The notes: generated by a model not told the origin, from the sequence alone. Positions 11,449 through 25,200 are shown, counted from the stretch's first letter. The stretch is DNA of 64,000 nt from Drosophila miranda (GCF_003369915.1 NC_046675.1:24738001-24802000); one strand, 5' to 3'. Numbers and translations are program-made.

Positions 11449-13549
11449 ATGAAGCTCGGCCTGATGATCGTGGCGTCCCTTTGGGGCGTCGTTTCCCTAA
11501 TGGGGGCAGCACATGGGAATCGAACTTTCACGGTGGATTACGCAAATGATCAGTTTTTGAAGGACGGTGCGCCCTTCCGTTTTATTGCCGGATCGTTTCA
11601 CTATTTCCGCGCCCATCCCGCCACCTGGCAGAGGCATTTGCGGACAATGCGAGCAGCCGGACTCAATGCCGTGACCACGTAGGTTTCAGATCCCAGTTTG
11701 ATCAAAAATATCCTAATCATGTGCTATGTAGCTACGTGGAATGGTCGATGCATAATCCCCGGGATGGGACGTACGTGTGGACGGGCATAGCCAATTTGGA
11801 ACACTTTATCCGCCTGGCTGTGGCCGAGGACCTGCTGGTTATCCTTCGTCCAGGTCCGTACATCTGTGCGGAACGTGACATGGGCGGTTTTCCCTACTGG
11901 CTGCTCAAAAAGTATCCGAACATTCAAGTCCGCACTGCGGATGTCAGTAAGTGGACGAGAAAATCTATCAATCAATTCGACTTAACTCTTTATCCGTTCC
12001 ACCTTTAGACTATCTCAGTGAGGTACGCATCTGGTATAACCAGCTCTTTACCCGTATGGTTCCTTATCTGTACGCGAATGGTGGACCCATCATAATGGTA
12101 CAAGTGGAGAACGAATATGGCTCGTACTTTGCCTGCGACTCCAAATACCGGACATGGCTGCGCGACGAAACAGAGAGCCATGTAAAGGGCCACGCCGTGC
12201 TCTTCACCAACGATGGGCCGAGCGTTCTGCGCTGCGGCAAGATCGACAACGTTCTGGCCACCTTGGACTTTGGGGCTACCAATGATCTGGACGCAACCTG
12301 GGCAAGGTTGAGGCAGTACCAGCCCAATGGTCCTTTGGTCAATGCGGAGTATTATCCAGGTTGGCTTACGCACTGGACGGAGCCCATGGCCAATGTGAGC
12401 ACGAACTCGATTACTGGAACTTTTATGTAAGTTTTTGAAAAGAGTTTTAAGTGGCAAGAAGATGGTTATAAATTCCTAATACCTTACAGAAACATGCTGG
12501 ACCAAGGAGCAAGTGTCAACTTCTACATGTTCTATGGCGGCACAAACTTTGGCTTCACTGCAGGCGCCAATGAGAACGGACCTGGTAACTACATAGCGGA
12601 CATCACCAGCTACGACTACGATGCACCCATGACAGAGGCCGGCGATCCCACGCCCAAGTATCTGGCTCTCCGGAAGATCATCGCCCGATATCTCCCGCTG
12701 CCCAGCCTGCCCGTTCCGGCACCCGTGCCAAAGCGTGCCTATGGAACAGTGCGTCTGGTCAGTTGCTGCACCCTGCTTGCCACGGGAACACGCCAGAAGC
12801 TGGCCACAGGTATGGTGCAGGCTCCCAAGCCGAAGACCTTCGAGGCCTTGGGGCAGTACTCCGGACTGGTGCTGTACGAGACTTGGTTACCCCGCTTCAA
12901 GCGTGATCCGAGCATCCTGAATGTGGCTGGACTGGCAGATCGTGGCTATGTCTATGTGGACAATGAATATGTGGGATTGCTGGCCCGGGAGACACCCGTG
13001 TTTTCGATTCCTCTAAGTGCCAGTGCTGGACGGCGTCTGCAGATCCTGGTCGAGAACCAGGGAAGGATCAACTTTGGACGGCAGCTCAACGACTTTAAGG
13101 GAATCACGAAGGATGTGCGGCTAGACAAGAAACTGCTGACCAACTGGAACATGACCACATTCCCACTGGACTCCTTTGAAAGTCTGGAAGAGCTTATCAA
13201 CCAGTCCAATGAGGCGGCTAGCATGGGCTTCCAGGAGCTTAGGAAGCCCCAGCATATGCTCCGCTCGGGACCGGCCATCTACCACGGTATGCTCGATATT
13301 ATCCAGGAGGCGGACCTGGCAGACACCTACCTCGACATGTCCGGCTGGGGTAAGGGCATTGTCTTCTTGAATGGCGAGAATCTCGGCCGCTACTGGCCTC
13401 TGGTGGGGCCACAGGTCACCCTCTATGTTCCCTCGCCGGTGCTCAAAGTCGGCACGAATAGCATTGTGGTGGTCGAGTATCAACAGGCTCCTGCCTCCAC
13501 GGAGCTGCATTTCCGGGACACACCCATACTGAATGCCAGAACTGGTTAG
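11449..13549 (+). CDS. Ect3: Secreted/lysosomal beta-galactosidase (GH35)
   Basis: Glycoside hydrolase that removes terminal beta-galactose, expected in the lysosome or outside the cell. Exons 11449-11678, 11732-11946, 12009-12426 and 12490-13549 give 640 residues, the usual animal GH35 size. A signal peptide covers about residues 1-22 (a hydrophobic run ending GAAHG). The TIM-barrel landmarks are in order: IAGSFHYFR, PGPYICAERDMGGFPYWL, the acid/base glutamate at about 184 in QVENEYGSY, the nucleophile at about 262 in NAEYYPGW, then MFYGGTNFGF. C-terminal beta domains end with GWGKGIVFLNGENLGRYW, typical of the family. An AATAAA lies 103 nt past the stop. A family-wide match makes beta-galactosidase secure. 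Ect3 rather than the paralogue Gal is chosen from the neighbourhood. Confidence 0.93.
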
Positions 13550-13651
13550 ATCTAAGATATCCTCGCCATGCACACAACCCCCCTACATCCTGCATCATTT
13601 GTTAATGTACATTTAAATGTAAATTTAAGCGATTTAAGCTCCTGGTGAGGC

Positions 13652-13657
13652 AATAAA
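13652..13657 (+). terminator. Ect3 polyadenylation signal
   Basis: Canonical AATAAA about 100 nt after the Ect3 stop codon, in a short 3' untranslated region. Confidence 0.6.
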
Positions 13658-14314
13658 GCCAGTTAGTCTGTCTCGTCATCCTTTTTGTAAAAGACTCATT
13701 AAAGATGTGGGTGGGTGGCTCAAGCAGGAGTTGGAGGCGAGGCTCTAACATGTGTGACCTTTGTGCCTTGCCCAAATTAATCCCAAATGATTGAGATTGA
13801 AATCCACAAAGTGCGCTGATGAGCTCCAAGTCAAAGGCAGGGCCAGAAGAGCGTCGCGTCGTGGTTCGTTGATTTTTAGGTAGCCGAAAAGTGATTTTTT
13901 ATGACAGTTTCGCAGCCTATCTGTCTGTGTGTCTATCTTTGGCTTTCCCAGCCTGAGTGGACTTCCTTCGTTGATTAAATTAAACTTTTCTTTAGCTCGT
14001 TAGATTTAGGAAAATTAAAGCAAGACTGGTGAGATATTAAGGGATTTCTAAATCGGAGCTCACACCCACCATTCCAATCTGGTCGCCGTGGAGGTGAGCG
14101 CGATCGGTCGGCACTTAAGGTACGAGACGTTTCCATACACTGACACCCCAAAATACATTACAAAACTCTAATATAATTGTGATGCAGTCTGGGATCTAGC
14201 TTTTGGAGATAATACAGAAAGAAATAATATATCTTAGCCAAACCCCACACGAGCCAAGTTATTTGCGTACAATAATTTCAGCCACCTTTCCAACAGCCCC
14301 TCTTCTAACCATAA

Positions 14315-14432
14315 CAGATGTAATTACACTCTGTACGTACTCCTAGCAGATGTGATTACGCTTTGAATCACTAACAGTAACAGATGTGATTACGTTCTGT
14401 ACTCCTAACCTATCCCTAGCAGATGTGACTAA
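14315..14432. repeat. Four-copy CAGATGTGATTAC array
   Basis: Related copies start at 14315, 14347, 14381 and 14420, spaced 32-39 bp apart. The first three contain TAATTAC or TGATTAC, and the fourth is changed to TGACTAAG. GTAATC/GATTAC cores resemble binding sites of K50 or Six-type homeodomains, so it may be a regulatory array. Function is inference. Confidence 0.55.
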
Positions 14433-16208
14433 GTTATATAGGCAGTTCCTCAAATCTTTACTTAAAATAGTTGACACTTGTTTTTTCTGATTCATAGAAT
14501 AGCTTTGATTAAGACCAAAAAAAATCATAGTAAAATATTCACTTGAAAGTGGTCCTTAACTATTTATAATCACATATATTCCATTAGAGAGTCCCAATTT
14601 AGATCCTTTTTCTGCTCCAGCTCATTAGCTGAACAAATCTAGGGACTGCGAATTGCTCCCCACTTGACCATCCCTTGTGTCTATAATGAGTCCATCTCAG
14701 GTACAGTTGTTCCTTGGGTTAATTACTGTGGACACTCTCACACATATGCCCACACGAAACACGCACACACTTGCAACACAGATACATTTTAAAGCATCTT
14801 TTAGGCGCAGCTGGAACTCAAGTATTTGCCGAGCTACACATGATGTAATTGCCGTGTTCTCGTCATTCTGCTCTTCTGCCGGTATGCTGTTGTCCAAGTT
14901 GACATAAAACAAGTTAAGACCCAGGGGCAGTTTTAAAGCGTCACCTCATGTCGTCCATGACATTCCCGCCTCCGTACGGCCCATTTCCCCCCCTATAGTT
15001 CTTTTCAATCCCCTGATACACTTTTTGGGAGAGTGGTCCCCTAATGGACGCCTCGTTGCGTGCTGCCACCGGATGTGTGCCCTCCCAGACTCGTCCATGC
15101 ATCTGTACCTGGGCATTGATGCTGCCTTTTTATTAGCTCTCGCCGCCGGCTGCCAATTGATGGTGGCCATCCTCCATCGTTTGGAAGATATAAAACAAAG
15201 CGAACTTTTGTCCATAATTTCAAGGAAACATAATTTTTGTTATGTTTTTTTTCAGCACCCAGTAGTAATGAGGATATCATCAGAAACTCCGAACTTGTTA
15301 ACTCTAACCTCTCTGCAATTATTCATTTCAATAAAGGGGAATGTCCTTCAACGCGTCAAAGACCCTCCATTAAGAGATTTACTTTGGTAGCAAGGAATTT
15401 GCACGCCTTAAAAGGATGTTCGTATTTTTAATGTCCTTTAAATTAACTGAAAGCTGTCAAAAGAAGTTTAATGGTCAGCTAGTAAAATTTCCAGTCATAA
15501 AAGCAACTTGGAAATGACACTAAGAGGGCCCAAGAGATCAAATAGAAATCATGGAAATCTTCAGTAGATTCTGTACAAAAAATGGCAATAAAAAAGTTTA
15601 AATATTCTGGAATGTTTTCATGTCGTTATAAAATTTTATAAATAAACAAACCAATTCGACAGATAGTATTCCTTAATATACAAAAAAGTAGACCAAATTA
15701 TTTACAAAAATATTTACAAAATATTAAATTGGTAGAACATCTGGTTAGAGAAATTTCAATAAATTTTTTAGCATTTAACAAGATTTCCAAATGGAATGTA
15801 CAAATGCATGTTTTTCGTGCTAAAACAAACTATGACTTTTAGTAAAAATTAAATGAATTTAATTTGTATGGAATATTTTGAAAGAAGTTGAGCACTGAGC
15901 AAACTGAATCTTAGAGTTTCACAAGTGCACTGAACAATATAGAATTATACCAAATATCTGTGACAACCATCCTTTTTTGATAAACTTTTCCCAAGTTTCT
16001 GGGTTTTGTTCTGTTCAATTGCTAAAAATACAATCAAAAGTTGCACTTACAAATGTTGCCAATTGAATTTGGAACGCACTTTCACTAGATTTTACACCTT
16101 TAACGAGGTTTTTCTTTTCTTTTCTGTTCCTTTCTTTGGTTTCTTAGGTTCGCGTATCGGTCACGCCGAGAAGTATGCAACAACTGAGCGACAGATCAGA
16201 GCGGCAGC

Positions 16209-16241
16209 GGGCTTTTATAAAAGCCCAGCGCAGCGAGAGCA
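16209..16241 (+). promoter_or_regulatory. Orphan palindromic TATA promoter candidate
   Basis: A perfect 18-bp palindrome (16209-16226, GGGCTTTTATAAAAGCCC) contains TATAAAAG on both strands. On the plus strand a GCAGTC initiator-like site follows at 16239-16244, 25 bp past the TATA start, which is slightly close. The sequence downstream is CAG-rich. No coding gene starts here on either strand. Confidence 0.3.
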
Positions 16242-17569
16242 GTCCGAGCAGCAGCAGCAGCGATAGAAGCAGCATATGGATTCAGAATGAGTGGAAGAAG
16301 AAGCAACAGCAGATAGACCACCATCGGATAAAACCGAAACAGGAAACACGACAGGCACGACGAGCACAAACGAGCAATGTTCGTGCATATCAACAATTGG
16401 TCGAATAGAAATTCTACTTTCTGCTGGTGTGTGGATAGGTGTGGGTGTGCATGGTGTGTGTGTGTGTGTGCAGGGACATTGGTGTGCGTGTAGGGGAATA
16501 GGTGTGTGCGAATCCTTTTCGTGTGTGTGGGCGCCACTTCACCGTGGAATAAAAAAGGCCTCCTCGCCACGCAATTGAATTGAACGGAAATTCTGTTTGC
16601 ATATGTGAATAAAACATATGCAAAAAAGAACAAAAAAAAACCAAATAGCAAAAAGTGAAATGGAAAATGAGAAATGAGAAATGGGCAGCAAAATGGCCAA
16701 CTGGCGGACAGACAAACCACGTGCCTGAGCGAAAAAATTAATTTCAATCATACGCTTTTTTCTTTGTCTTTACATTTTGGGTGAATGTACAAATGATTAA
16801 AATTGTCGTGATGAATATTACCGAAATTAAAATTATGCACTTTTATTGATATTTGCCATTGTGCCATTGTGCATCAAATTAAAATTATTAATTCAGTCGC
16901 GGATCATTGTGCAAACGGGTAATTCTGGGAGCTGAACTTAAATATAAACTTGCATACTCAACTCTCGATAGTTTCTCTGGTTGTATTTTGATCATGATTG
17001 GCAGGGCTTTGTCTACATCCAAAAGTTCGTTGCACTATCTTCAAAAACAGAATTCAAGTTCAATTTTACGATTCATTGTTCTTATACCAGTTGTGTAAAT
17101 ATTACATATCAAGCTTTGAAGGTTTTTTTTGGATTGTATGGGAGATAAATTTGCAAAATTAAAAAATAAACAAAATCCATGGCAAAAAATAAACAGATAT
17201 TTTTCCCGATGTTACAGATCTGCCTTTTTCACTGCACTATAAACTTGTGGGCATAACGATAGCACCCCTGCTGGAGTATAACAAAAGAAACAGACAGATA
17301 ATAAGTATGACAAATATATCCACGTTCATATTAAAAATGGTTAACGCTTTCTGTGCAATTAATGTGGGAATGCGTCATAAAGCAGCGACTAATTAAAGGC
17401 GAAAGTTGCATCCGCATAGGTTAAACGTGGATGATGCCACATTTAAGCGGCACCGGCAACGACAATGCACTTGAGGCGAGGTCGAGGCAGCATTCAAGAT
17501 AAGACCAGCCACCCACGCGCCACTCGCAAAGGCCAAGTGGATGCAAGACACATCCGCCACATCCTCTTT

Positions 17570-17729
17570 ACACCGAGAAAAAAACGAACGTTTTTGGAAG
17601 AACTTTCAACTAAAGCAGCCGGTCGTTAAAATATGCCAATAACTTTTTTGTAATATTAGTGTTGAGAAAAGGCTACATTCATTGAACCCTCGGCATTTAC
17701 TTGAAATAGATCTGAGTTTTTCTGAGTGT
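17570..17729. mobile_element. Short inverted-repeat element (MITE-like)
   Basis: The left end ACACCGAGAAAAA and the right end, whose reverse complement reads ACACTCAGAAAAA, form an imperfect terminal inverted repeat around about 160 bp of AT-rich, non-coding DNA. A longer element with similar ends lies at 33054-33341. No transposase and no obvious target-site duplication is visible. Confidence 0.35.
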
Positions 17730-19739
17730 ACTCGTACCCTTTGTGTCCGCGGGGCAGGCGTTTATTGTTATTGTTCTTGATGTTGCGACCACTACAACGT
17801 TTGTTTTTTTGGGCTAAAATTAAACATGGCAATGCGGCTGCTTCCTGCCCGACATCCTGGCCTCAGCTTATCTCGGCCATATATCCTTCCTCCGAACTGT
17901 TTCCGTCGTAAAACTGCTCCGAAAGTGTGCACTTTCTGGGAAATTTGCATTTAAATTGTAATAGATTTTGAGTCAGTATGCTCGTGCAGACAGTCGCTTC
18001 CTCGCAAAAGTTTCAATTAGCTTTTTCCCGAAACGGAAAACTGAATCATTTAACAGCTCCTCCCCACTCGCCCCCGACCAATATTTGCCCGAGCCGATGG
18101 TAAACATAATTAGCATTTAATTAAAATAAAATTGCCCATCGATAGACAAGCAATTTGTGATTTAATTATCGAAATCAAATAGGTTCCGCCGCCAAAGGCT
18201 TTGACGCTTGTACAAATAGCCGCTGAATAGATAAGGCTCCGCCTCCATTCAATCCGGCTGGGTGCAGCTGATATCTATGGAATGGCTATGGTTTCACCAG
18301 ATAGCTACGGAATCGCTTTGGAATATGCCCGAGCGGAGCACACTCGTACGTACGTATGGGTTTAATTGGATTATGGTCTTTTGTCAGCGCGAATGACATT
18401 TTATGGGGGTCAGTGATAGGCAGAAAATGTATTCGTTTTGGTTTGGTTTCATTTCGATTTATTTTTAAGTGACTTTGTTGGGTGGCAGTACCACCTGTTG
18501 CCAGTGGCTGGGCCTGGTCGAAGGAACGGCGATGGAACTGCAACAGTCGCAGGTGGAAAAAATTCAATTTAAAATTGCATTACACGAAGGGAGGAAACAT
18601 GGTGAAAAGATGGAAAAAAGGGAAAGGGTGTTATTGAACAACCAAAACACCCCACTGAGTGGCGTCGAGGGTAGCGATAAAATGTTTAAAGATGAAGCTT
18701 TGATATTTGAATGGGAACAGAGGTTTGCCATCGGATCTGAGCTATAGATATGTATAGACATACGTGCGATATATGAGATGAATTAATGAAATTATTGAAC
18801 AGCCAGCATCCATCCGCTGTTAAGCTGCATAAACGTCTAAGCCTCAGATATGAAGTATTCGAGATCGGAATTCTCCACTCGAATACCCAATCGCATCGAA
18901 TTGGTGCCCAAAAATAATTAACACAGATCCCATAAGAACTCTACCAACTCTTCGAGCACCCCTCTTCATTCCTTCCTTTTTTGTTGTCTTTCAGATTGCA
19001 ACGATATTTGTCAGCCATTTATTGTTGAGCAAATAAAACGTATTTGTCGGCCATATGGATGAGCGCAACACAATTGATTTATACGATTCGCGACTTCGAT
19101 ATTGAGAGTAGCAAAAAACGAGAATGAATGGATTACTAGCACCTTTGAATACCCATTAATATTTGACATTTTCTTTATATATGATAGTAATCCCATATTG
19201 ATCAAAATATTACCACTTTTTCATACGATTTCTTATTCAAATCTATTGAATTAGGCCGCAACAACTCTTCCGGTGCTGATAGCAAATCCAACATTGCAGG
19301 GTAATAAATCGACCCATCTACACAAATAGTATGGCAATCAACCTGCGCAATATTGTTATGCACTTTGTAAAGGTCAAACAAAAGATAAATGGATTATCAG
19401 AGAACACGTACTATTTGTAGGTATATTTTAAAATTGCAATTTCAGTTAGGGATTACATGGTTAAAAATGTAGTGAGTATTTAAGGCTAAGAATAGAACTA
19501 AACAATTAGACAACTGGAATGATAACCACTAAACAATTTTCAGAGAAATACTCGTACACTTTATGAACAATTTCGTTAGCTGGAGAGCTGCTGGAGGCGA
19601 GCTGAGCCGGACACGGTGCTGCCCACTAAAGCTTGTTTACACTCAACAAAACAGATCAATTCTAGACTATATCATTTGAAATTCACATAAACTACCTAAG
19701 AGAGGGGCTAGAGAAACGGGGTTTGGCTGGGCGGTGGGG

Positions 19740-21706
19740 CTATTCGATCCGTATAACACCCGCCCCGACGCCTCCGCTGTGGGCACACATGGATGGCATA
19801 AAAGTCCATTTGTCTGTCTCCGGATCGTACACTTCCACCGTGGATAGATTCGATTCGCCATCGTAACCGCCAATGGCCCACAGTTTGCCCATATTAGCGG
19901 CCAATGCCACTCGCGATCGCTTGCAGTTCATGGGAGTGACAAGTTTCCAGGTATCTGTCTGTGGATCGTAACACTCTACGGATCGCAGGAAAGAGTTGCC
20001 ACAGTAGCCGCCGCACACGTAAATCTTGCCATTGAGCGTGGCCACGCCCAGGCGACAGCGACGGTTCAGCATGGGCGACATCTTCACCCAGGCGTCTTCG
20101 TTTTGATCATAGCGTTCCACCGAATCGAATATAGACAGTCCATCGTGTCCGCCCAACGCATAGACAAACCCGTTTAGCTGGGTGACTCCACCGGCCGAGC
20201 GATACTTCATCATTTGAGCCACCTGTAGAGGAAGTTCGTTGAATAATTTGATTTCCAATCTTATCAGAAATTTATTCGACTCACCGTCTTCCATGTATTA
20301 TTCTTGGGATAGTAAACCTCAACGGTGTTGAGGGAGGTGACGCCATCATATCCCCCGCACACATAGATGCAATCGTCCAGAGCGGCCACGCCCACGGCAC
20401 TGCGTTTGCAGAGCATGGCACATCCTTGAGACCATTTGTTCTTGCGCGGATCATAGACCTCCACGGTGGAGAGGCGTTCAGTGCCATTGAAACCGCCGAA
20501 AGCGTATAGTTTACCGTCTAGAACGGCCACACCCACCCGAGATCTGCAAAAGAATGGCAAGCAATTAATTAATTCAAGAAAAAAACATTTTTAGGGCACT
20601 CACCTCATCATGGACATTTGTTCACCCATTTTCCATTTCTTTGTAAGAGGATCGTATATCTCTACCGTGCTCACGGACTCCCCAGTGCTGGCCAATCCAC
20701 CGACGGCATAGATCTGTCCCGTAAAGAATTCTCCACATCGCTGGCGAGTGCGAAAACTCTGGAGCAACCCCCGACGTTCGGGCATCAGATGAAAGTCTTT
20801 GGCCTCGTCCAGCAGATCCCGGCATTGGTGCGAGGTTTTGATGAGCTCCTCCCGTGCCACTCGGTCGGCCAGGAATTGTGGGGATAGCAGAGGCAGACGC
20901 ACTGCGGCCAGGACCTGAGGGAACAGCTCCGATCGCTTGTCCTCCGCGTACTTTACCCACTTCATGCAGGCCTCGAAGATCACCTCCTCGGTACGGACAT
21001 TCAGCTCGTCGCGTCGCATCAGTTCTAGCAGCTGGTCACAGTCGAGGGTGAGGAACTCCTCCGACTGAGAGACTTTGGCAAAGTTCTGATCGATGTACTT
21101 GTCGGCAGCATCGATTAATTGGCGGCAGATCATGGAGTCAGCAAAAGTGCGTATGCCCAGGACATTGTGGGGATGGAAACGTGAGATCAGAAAGTTGGCA
21201 CAGGCATCTCGAACATTGGATAATTGCAGAAACGACGCCCCGACCATCAGGCTCTGGACATTCTGATTGTCGATGCGCACCTGGCCACTGTACACGTAGT
21301 TGATGAGGCTCTCCAGGGCACTGGGCTCGATGGCACTCTCCTTCATAGTGATTTCCTTAATCCGACTCTCGGCCATGTTGTTGGTGAACATGGCATAAAA
21401 GTATGGTATCGTGGCAGCCAGCACTACGCGATGCGCCGAGAATGTTTGATCTTCCACCTGAAATATTTAGAATGGGATTTATATTTAGACAATAGATAAT
21501 GTCAGCAAATGCATTGCTGCTATGGGCAGCGAAATGGTGACTGCAGACTGTGGGGGTGATTGCTCGCAACCGACCTTCAGCGTGACATCGCAGAGTTTGC
21601 CCAGTCTTCGTATCTCCTTGAATAGCGGGAAGCTTTCCCCAAACAGCTGCTCATGTTTGTATATGAAATATTGATCCTCCAGTTGGTTATTATCACTTAA
21701 ATCCAT
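19740..21706 (-). CDS. KLHL18: BTB-BACK-Kelch protein, Cullin-3 substrate adaptor (KLHL18)
   Basis: Substrate-recognition subunit of a Cul3 ubiquitin ligase: the BTB domain binds Cul3 and the Kelch propeller binds the target. Exons 21706-21575, 21457-20604, 20543-20285 and 20222-19740 give 575 residues, matching animal KLHL18 (about 574). The order is a short N-tail, BTB at about 28-135 (LCDVTLK, FSAHRVVLAA, YVYSGQV), BACK at about 140-245, and six Kelch blades at about 285-570, each with a GG pair and a paired Y/W (YAFGGFNG, YVCGGYDG, YALGGHDG, YVCGGYCG, WAIGGYDG). The first donor is AAG|gtcggt, a weak site, but the join restores LKVEDQTFSAHR in frame. An upstream in-frame ATG at 21733 would add nine hydrophobic residues; I prefer 21706. 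The gene is divergent from GCC185 with 585 bp between start codons. Confidence 0.92.
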
Positions 21707-22291
21707 CACGAAGAGGAAATATGATAAGAACACAGTCGGACAGTCTGAGACCCTTAGAAATATACCGAAATATACCGTCTTGTTTTCAACATATAATGTA
21801 AATATACTGATGATAAAACGAACTTAGCCCACTTAAGCCCCCTCTATTTAAACAGTTCAATGACTTGAGGTTAATGTCGAAAAACATTACTGATTGTAAA
21901 TTCTTCTTGGAGATCCATGCCATCTTTCCTCTGAACTTAAAAAAAGCCACCAAATCTTTCACCTGAACTGCGTTAAGGCACTAACCATACAGTATACAGT
22001 ATGGATAGTGGTCAAGGATTGGAAATCATATTCGTCCATTTGATTCGTTCATATATTGAGTATTTTAAAACTGAGCTTAACATTATTCTATGCCATTGCA
22101 TATTTTGCACTCGCACGCCCCTGACAACCCTAACAGCTGACGACAATGGCTGATTTTTAGGGTCCAAAGCAAAATACTTTCTTAACAATCCAACGCTCCC
22201 TGCCCACCCCAAAGACATAAACAAAAGAAATTTGCAACATAAATGCATATGCCAGGGTTAGGAGCTGAAACGGCAGGCGTTAGCAAGTAAC
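21707..22291. promoter_or_regulatory. Divergent promoter region of KLHL18 and GCC185
   Basis: 585 bp lie between the two start codons and must hold both start sites. I see a doubled AAATATACCG near 21757-21777 and no TATA box, consistent with broad housekeeping promoters. Exact start sites cannot be set from sequence. Confidence 0.5.
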
Positions 22292-25200
22292 ATGGACACC
22301 GCATCACCGAGGGACACTAATCAGGTCTGGTCCAAAGTGACGACGACGTTGGTGATGACGTCTCATCTTTTAATTTGCATTTGCAGAAGAACGCGAACCC
22401 AATCGAAGCACTGAGCAAAGATGAAATCATCAGCAAATACAAAGGCCTGCTCAACATTGCCAAGAAAGCAAAGCTTGCAAAAGATGGTATGTGGAGAAGT
22501 TTCTAGAAGAAGCATTCATCATATTTTCCCTTCACAGAACTCACGGAGGAGAATCGCCAGCTCAAGGAGGCGCTTAAGCGTGCCGCCGAGAAGCAGAACA
22601 CGCTGCCCGCCATGGAAGAGATGGTGCAGGACTTTACAGACAAGAATTTAATCCTTACAGAGCAGGTCAATAGCTTGAAGCTCAAGACCAAAGACGATGC
22701 CGATCGGCTGGGACAGCTGGAGATTGAGAACGAGAGTCTAAGGCGACAGCTGGGACGACTGAGTGATGAAAACGACGACCTCCTGGGGGATGTGGACCGC
22801 ATGGAGAAGGCCATGCAGCAGGTCAATGCCTTGGGTAACGAGCAGCGCAAGAATCTTGAGCTCTTAGAGTTTGACATAGTAAAAATCAAGGAAGTCGAGG
22901 CGGAAAATGACACCCTCCGCCAGGAATTGCTGGCAGCGGACAAGAAATCCGAACTGCGCGCCAGCGAACTCCAAGAGCTGCAGGAAAAGTATCAGCATGT
23001 CAAGGATCTAAACTCGGAGCAGCGTAAAAAGTTCAATTCCCTGAAGGATCGCTTCATTGATGTCCACCGCAAGCTGAAGAAGCTCAAGGAGTGCCGCTGT
23101 GTCCTGCTGGAGACGCAGCACGAGTACGCGGCATCCGTGTCCAAGTGGCAGGAGGAGATCATCAGTGCCTCGCAACTGCTGTGTGACAATATGACTTCCC
23201 TGCACGAGGAGAACGAGATGCTGAAGAAAGAATCGGAGCTGGTCGCCAAAGATTCCGACATCGATCGGGAGCGTTTGCTGCTCAGGATCAACGACCTTGA
23301 ACGCCTGACCAAGATTGTTAAGCAGCAGAAAAACGGGCTGGATGTTGAAAGCCTGCTAAAGAAACTTATCGCTGTCGAACAGTTGGCGGCAAAGGTCAGA
23401 GAGCAGCACAAGGCAGAGGTGGACAGATTGTCTATTTTATTGAGCGATCAGCAGCAAAAGGATAAGGAATCCTCGAATCTGAATATCAGCGTGTTTGGAA
23501 CCAAACTGGATCAATTGCAAAGCATTGCCAAAAGTCTCCAGTTGGAGCGTGATAATCAGCAAGTTAAACTGGAGGACCTGGAAGCTATTTGCGTAGAGCT
23601 CCGACAGCACAATGAGGATCTGCTCACGCGCTACCATCTGAAGGAACAGGAGCACACCGAGTTGCTGGCCGAGATGCGAGAGCTAAACGAGGCACTCAAG
23701 GGTCGTGGCGATGTCATCTCACGTCTGCAAGAGCAGCACGACGTGGAGGTTAAGAAGTATCGAGAACTGGAGGTGAATCTCTCTGAATGCCAGCAATCGT
23801 TGCGGGAAAAGTCTCAGAAAATCGAGCAACTTCAGACGAAAGTCGAGGAATTGGAGCAGGCGAATGCGGATGCGCAGAGTGACGTCCTGTCCACGTCGAC
23901 AATATCACGAGCCGAGGAATTAAGTCGTCTGCGAGAACTAGACGAGGGCTACGAGGAGAAATACCATAAACTGCGTGCCCTTGCTGCCAAACTGAAGAAG
24001 AAACTGCAGGAACAGGCGCAACAGCTCAAGGAGACGGATCAGGGTGCAGCCATGAAGGAGGAACTGGAGGCCCTCAAGCTGGCCCAGGCACAGCTGCAGC
24101 AGGATTTGAATTCCGCCCGAGCGGAGAACCAAAGACTAAAGTCCAAGGAGAAGACAAAGAACACAAGTGTCCTCAATCTTGAGATCGAAGCGGCCGAGAA
24201 GTCCCTGGCCGATGTCAGTGCCAAGCTGACGGCCAAATCAAACGAACTGGAGACTGTCAAGGAGGCCCTGGAGGGCAAGAAGAGCACTATCGTTCAGCTT
24301 CGCAAGGAGATCGCCATACTCGAGCAGGCCAAGAACGGAGAAGCATCACATTCCCAGCAACTGAAGGAGCAGATCGACCGCATGCAAGTCCAGGTAAAAG
24401 ATGCCGTTCACGGCAAGCAGCAGGCCCTCACCCAAAACAAAGAGCTGGAGCACAGTGTGGAGCAGGCCAAGCTTGAGGCTGAACAAATGCGTCTACAGCT
24501 GGCGGATAGCGCCCAGCAGTACGAGTCAAAGCTGAGCAAGGCGAATCAACTGCTGGAAAGTCGGACGGAGCAGCTGGAGGCGCATTTGGAGCAGCACAAG
24601 CAACTGGAGACTAATCTTAAGAATACAGAGCGTGCCCAGGAAGATCTTCGAGTGGAATACACCGAATACAAGCTCAAAGCGCAGGCCGTGCTGCGCAAGA
24701 ACCAAAACAAGGGTTCCAACAAGGAGCAGGAGCTGGAGGATGAACTGAGCGTGCTGCGGGAGAGCGAAAAGAGTCTGCGTGCCAGCAATGATGGCATGGC
24801 GTCGAGACTAGCCCAACTGGAGAGCCAACTAGAGGCTCTGCAGCAGGACAATGCGGATCTGCAGAAACGTAGCAGAGAACTCCTAATACTGGTGGACGAT
24901 CTGCGTCAGCAGAATGACACCCTAACGCTGGAAAACCAACGCCAGCTGCAATTCCAGCACGACCTTATGCAGCAGCATCGCCAACAAATGGACCAAATGG
25001 ATGTCGGCCACCAAGCACAGCTGAAACAGCTCCAACAGCAGCTAGAGAGTTCCCAGCAGAACCACAAGAAGGTGTCCTCACATAACAATACAGCTGCAGC
25101 GGCTGCAGAACCCAGCTTGGAGCAGGCCAAAATCGACCTACTGATGGATCACGACATCACCATCGGTGGTCCGTCGGGCGAGACCTCTCTCGCACAACTG

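Larger units (their letters stand above)
13658..19739. other. Six-kb gene-free interval between Ect3 and KLHL18
   Basis: No coding gene is supported. Longer frames such as 16196-16747 (minus) arise from CA/TG repeats and homopolymer-rich DNA. The interval contains an array of CAGATGTGATTAC motifs (14315-14432), a palindromic TATA box (16209-16226), GT-rich repeats near 16440-16510 and a short inverted-repeat element (17570-17729). It may carry enhancers or a non-coding transcript. Confidence 0.5.

Noticed and set aside
16196-16747. 183-codon frame on the minus strand
   Set aside because: Composed of TG/CA repeat translation (Thr-His runs) and homopolymer-derived Phe/Leu runs; equally long frames overlap it on the other strand.
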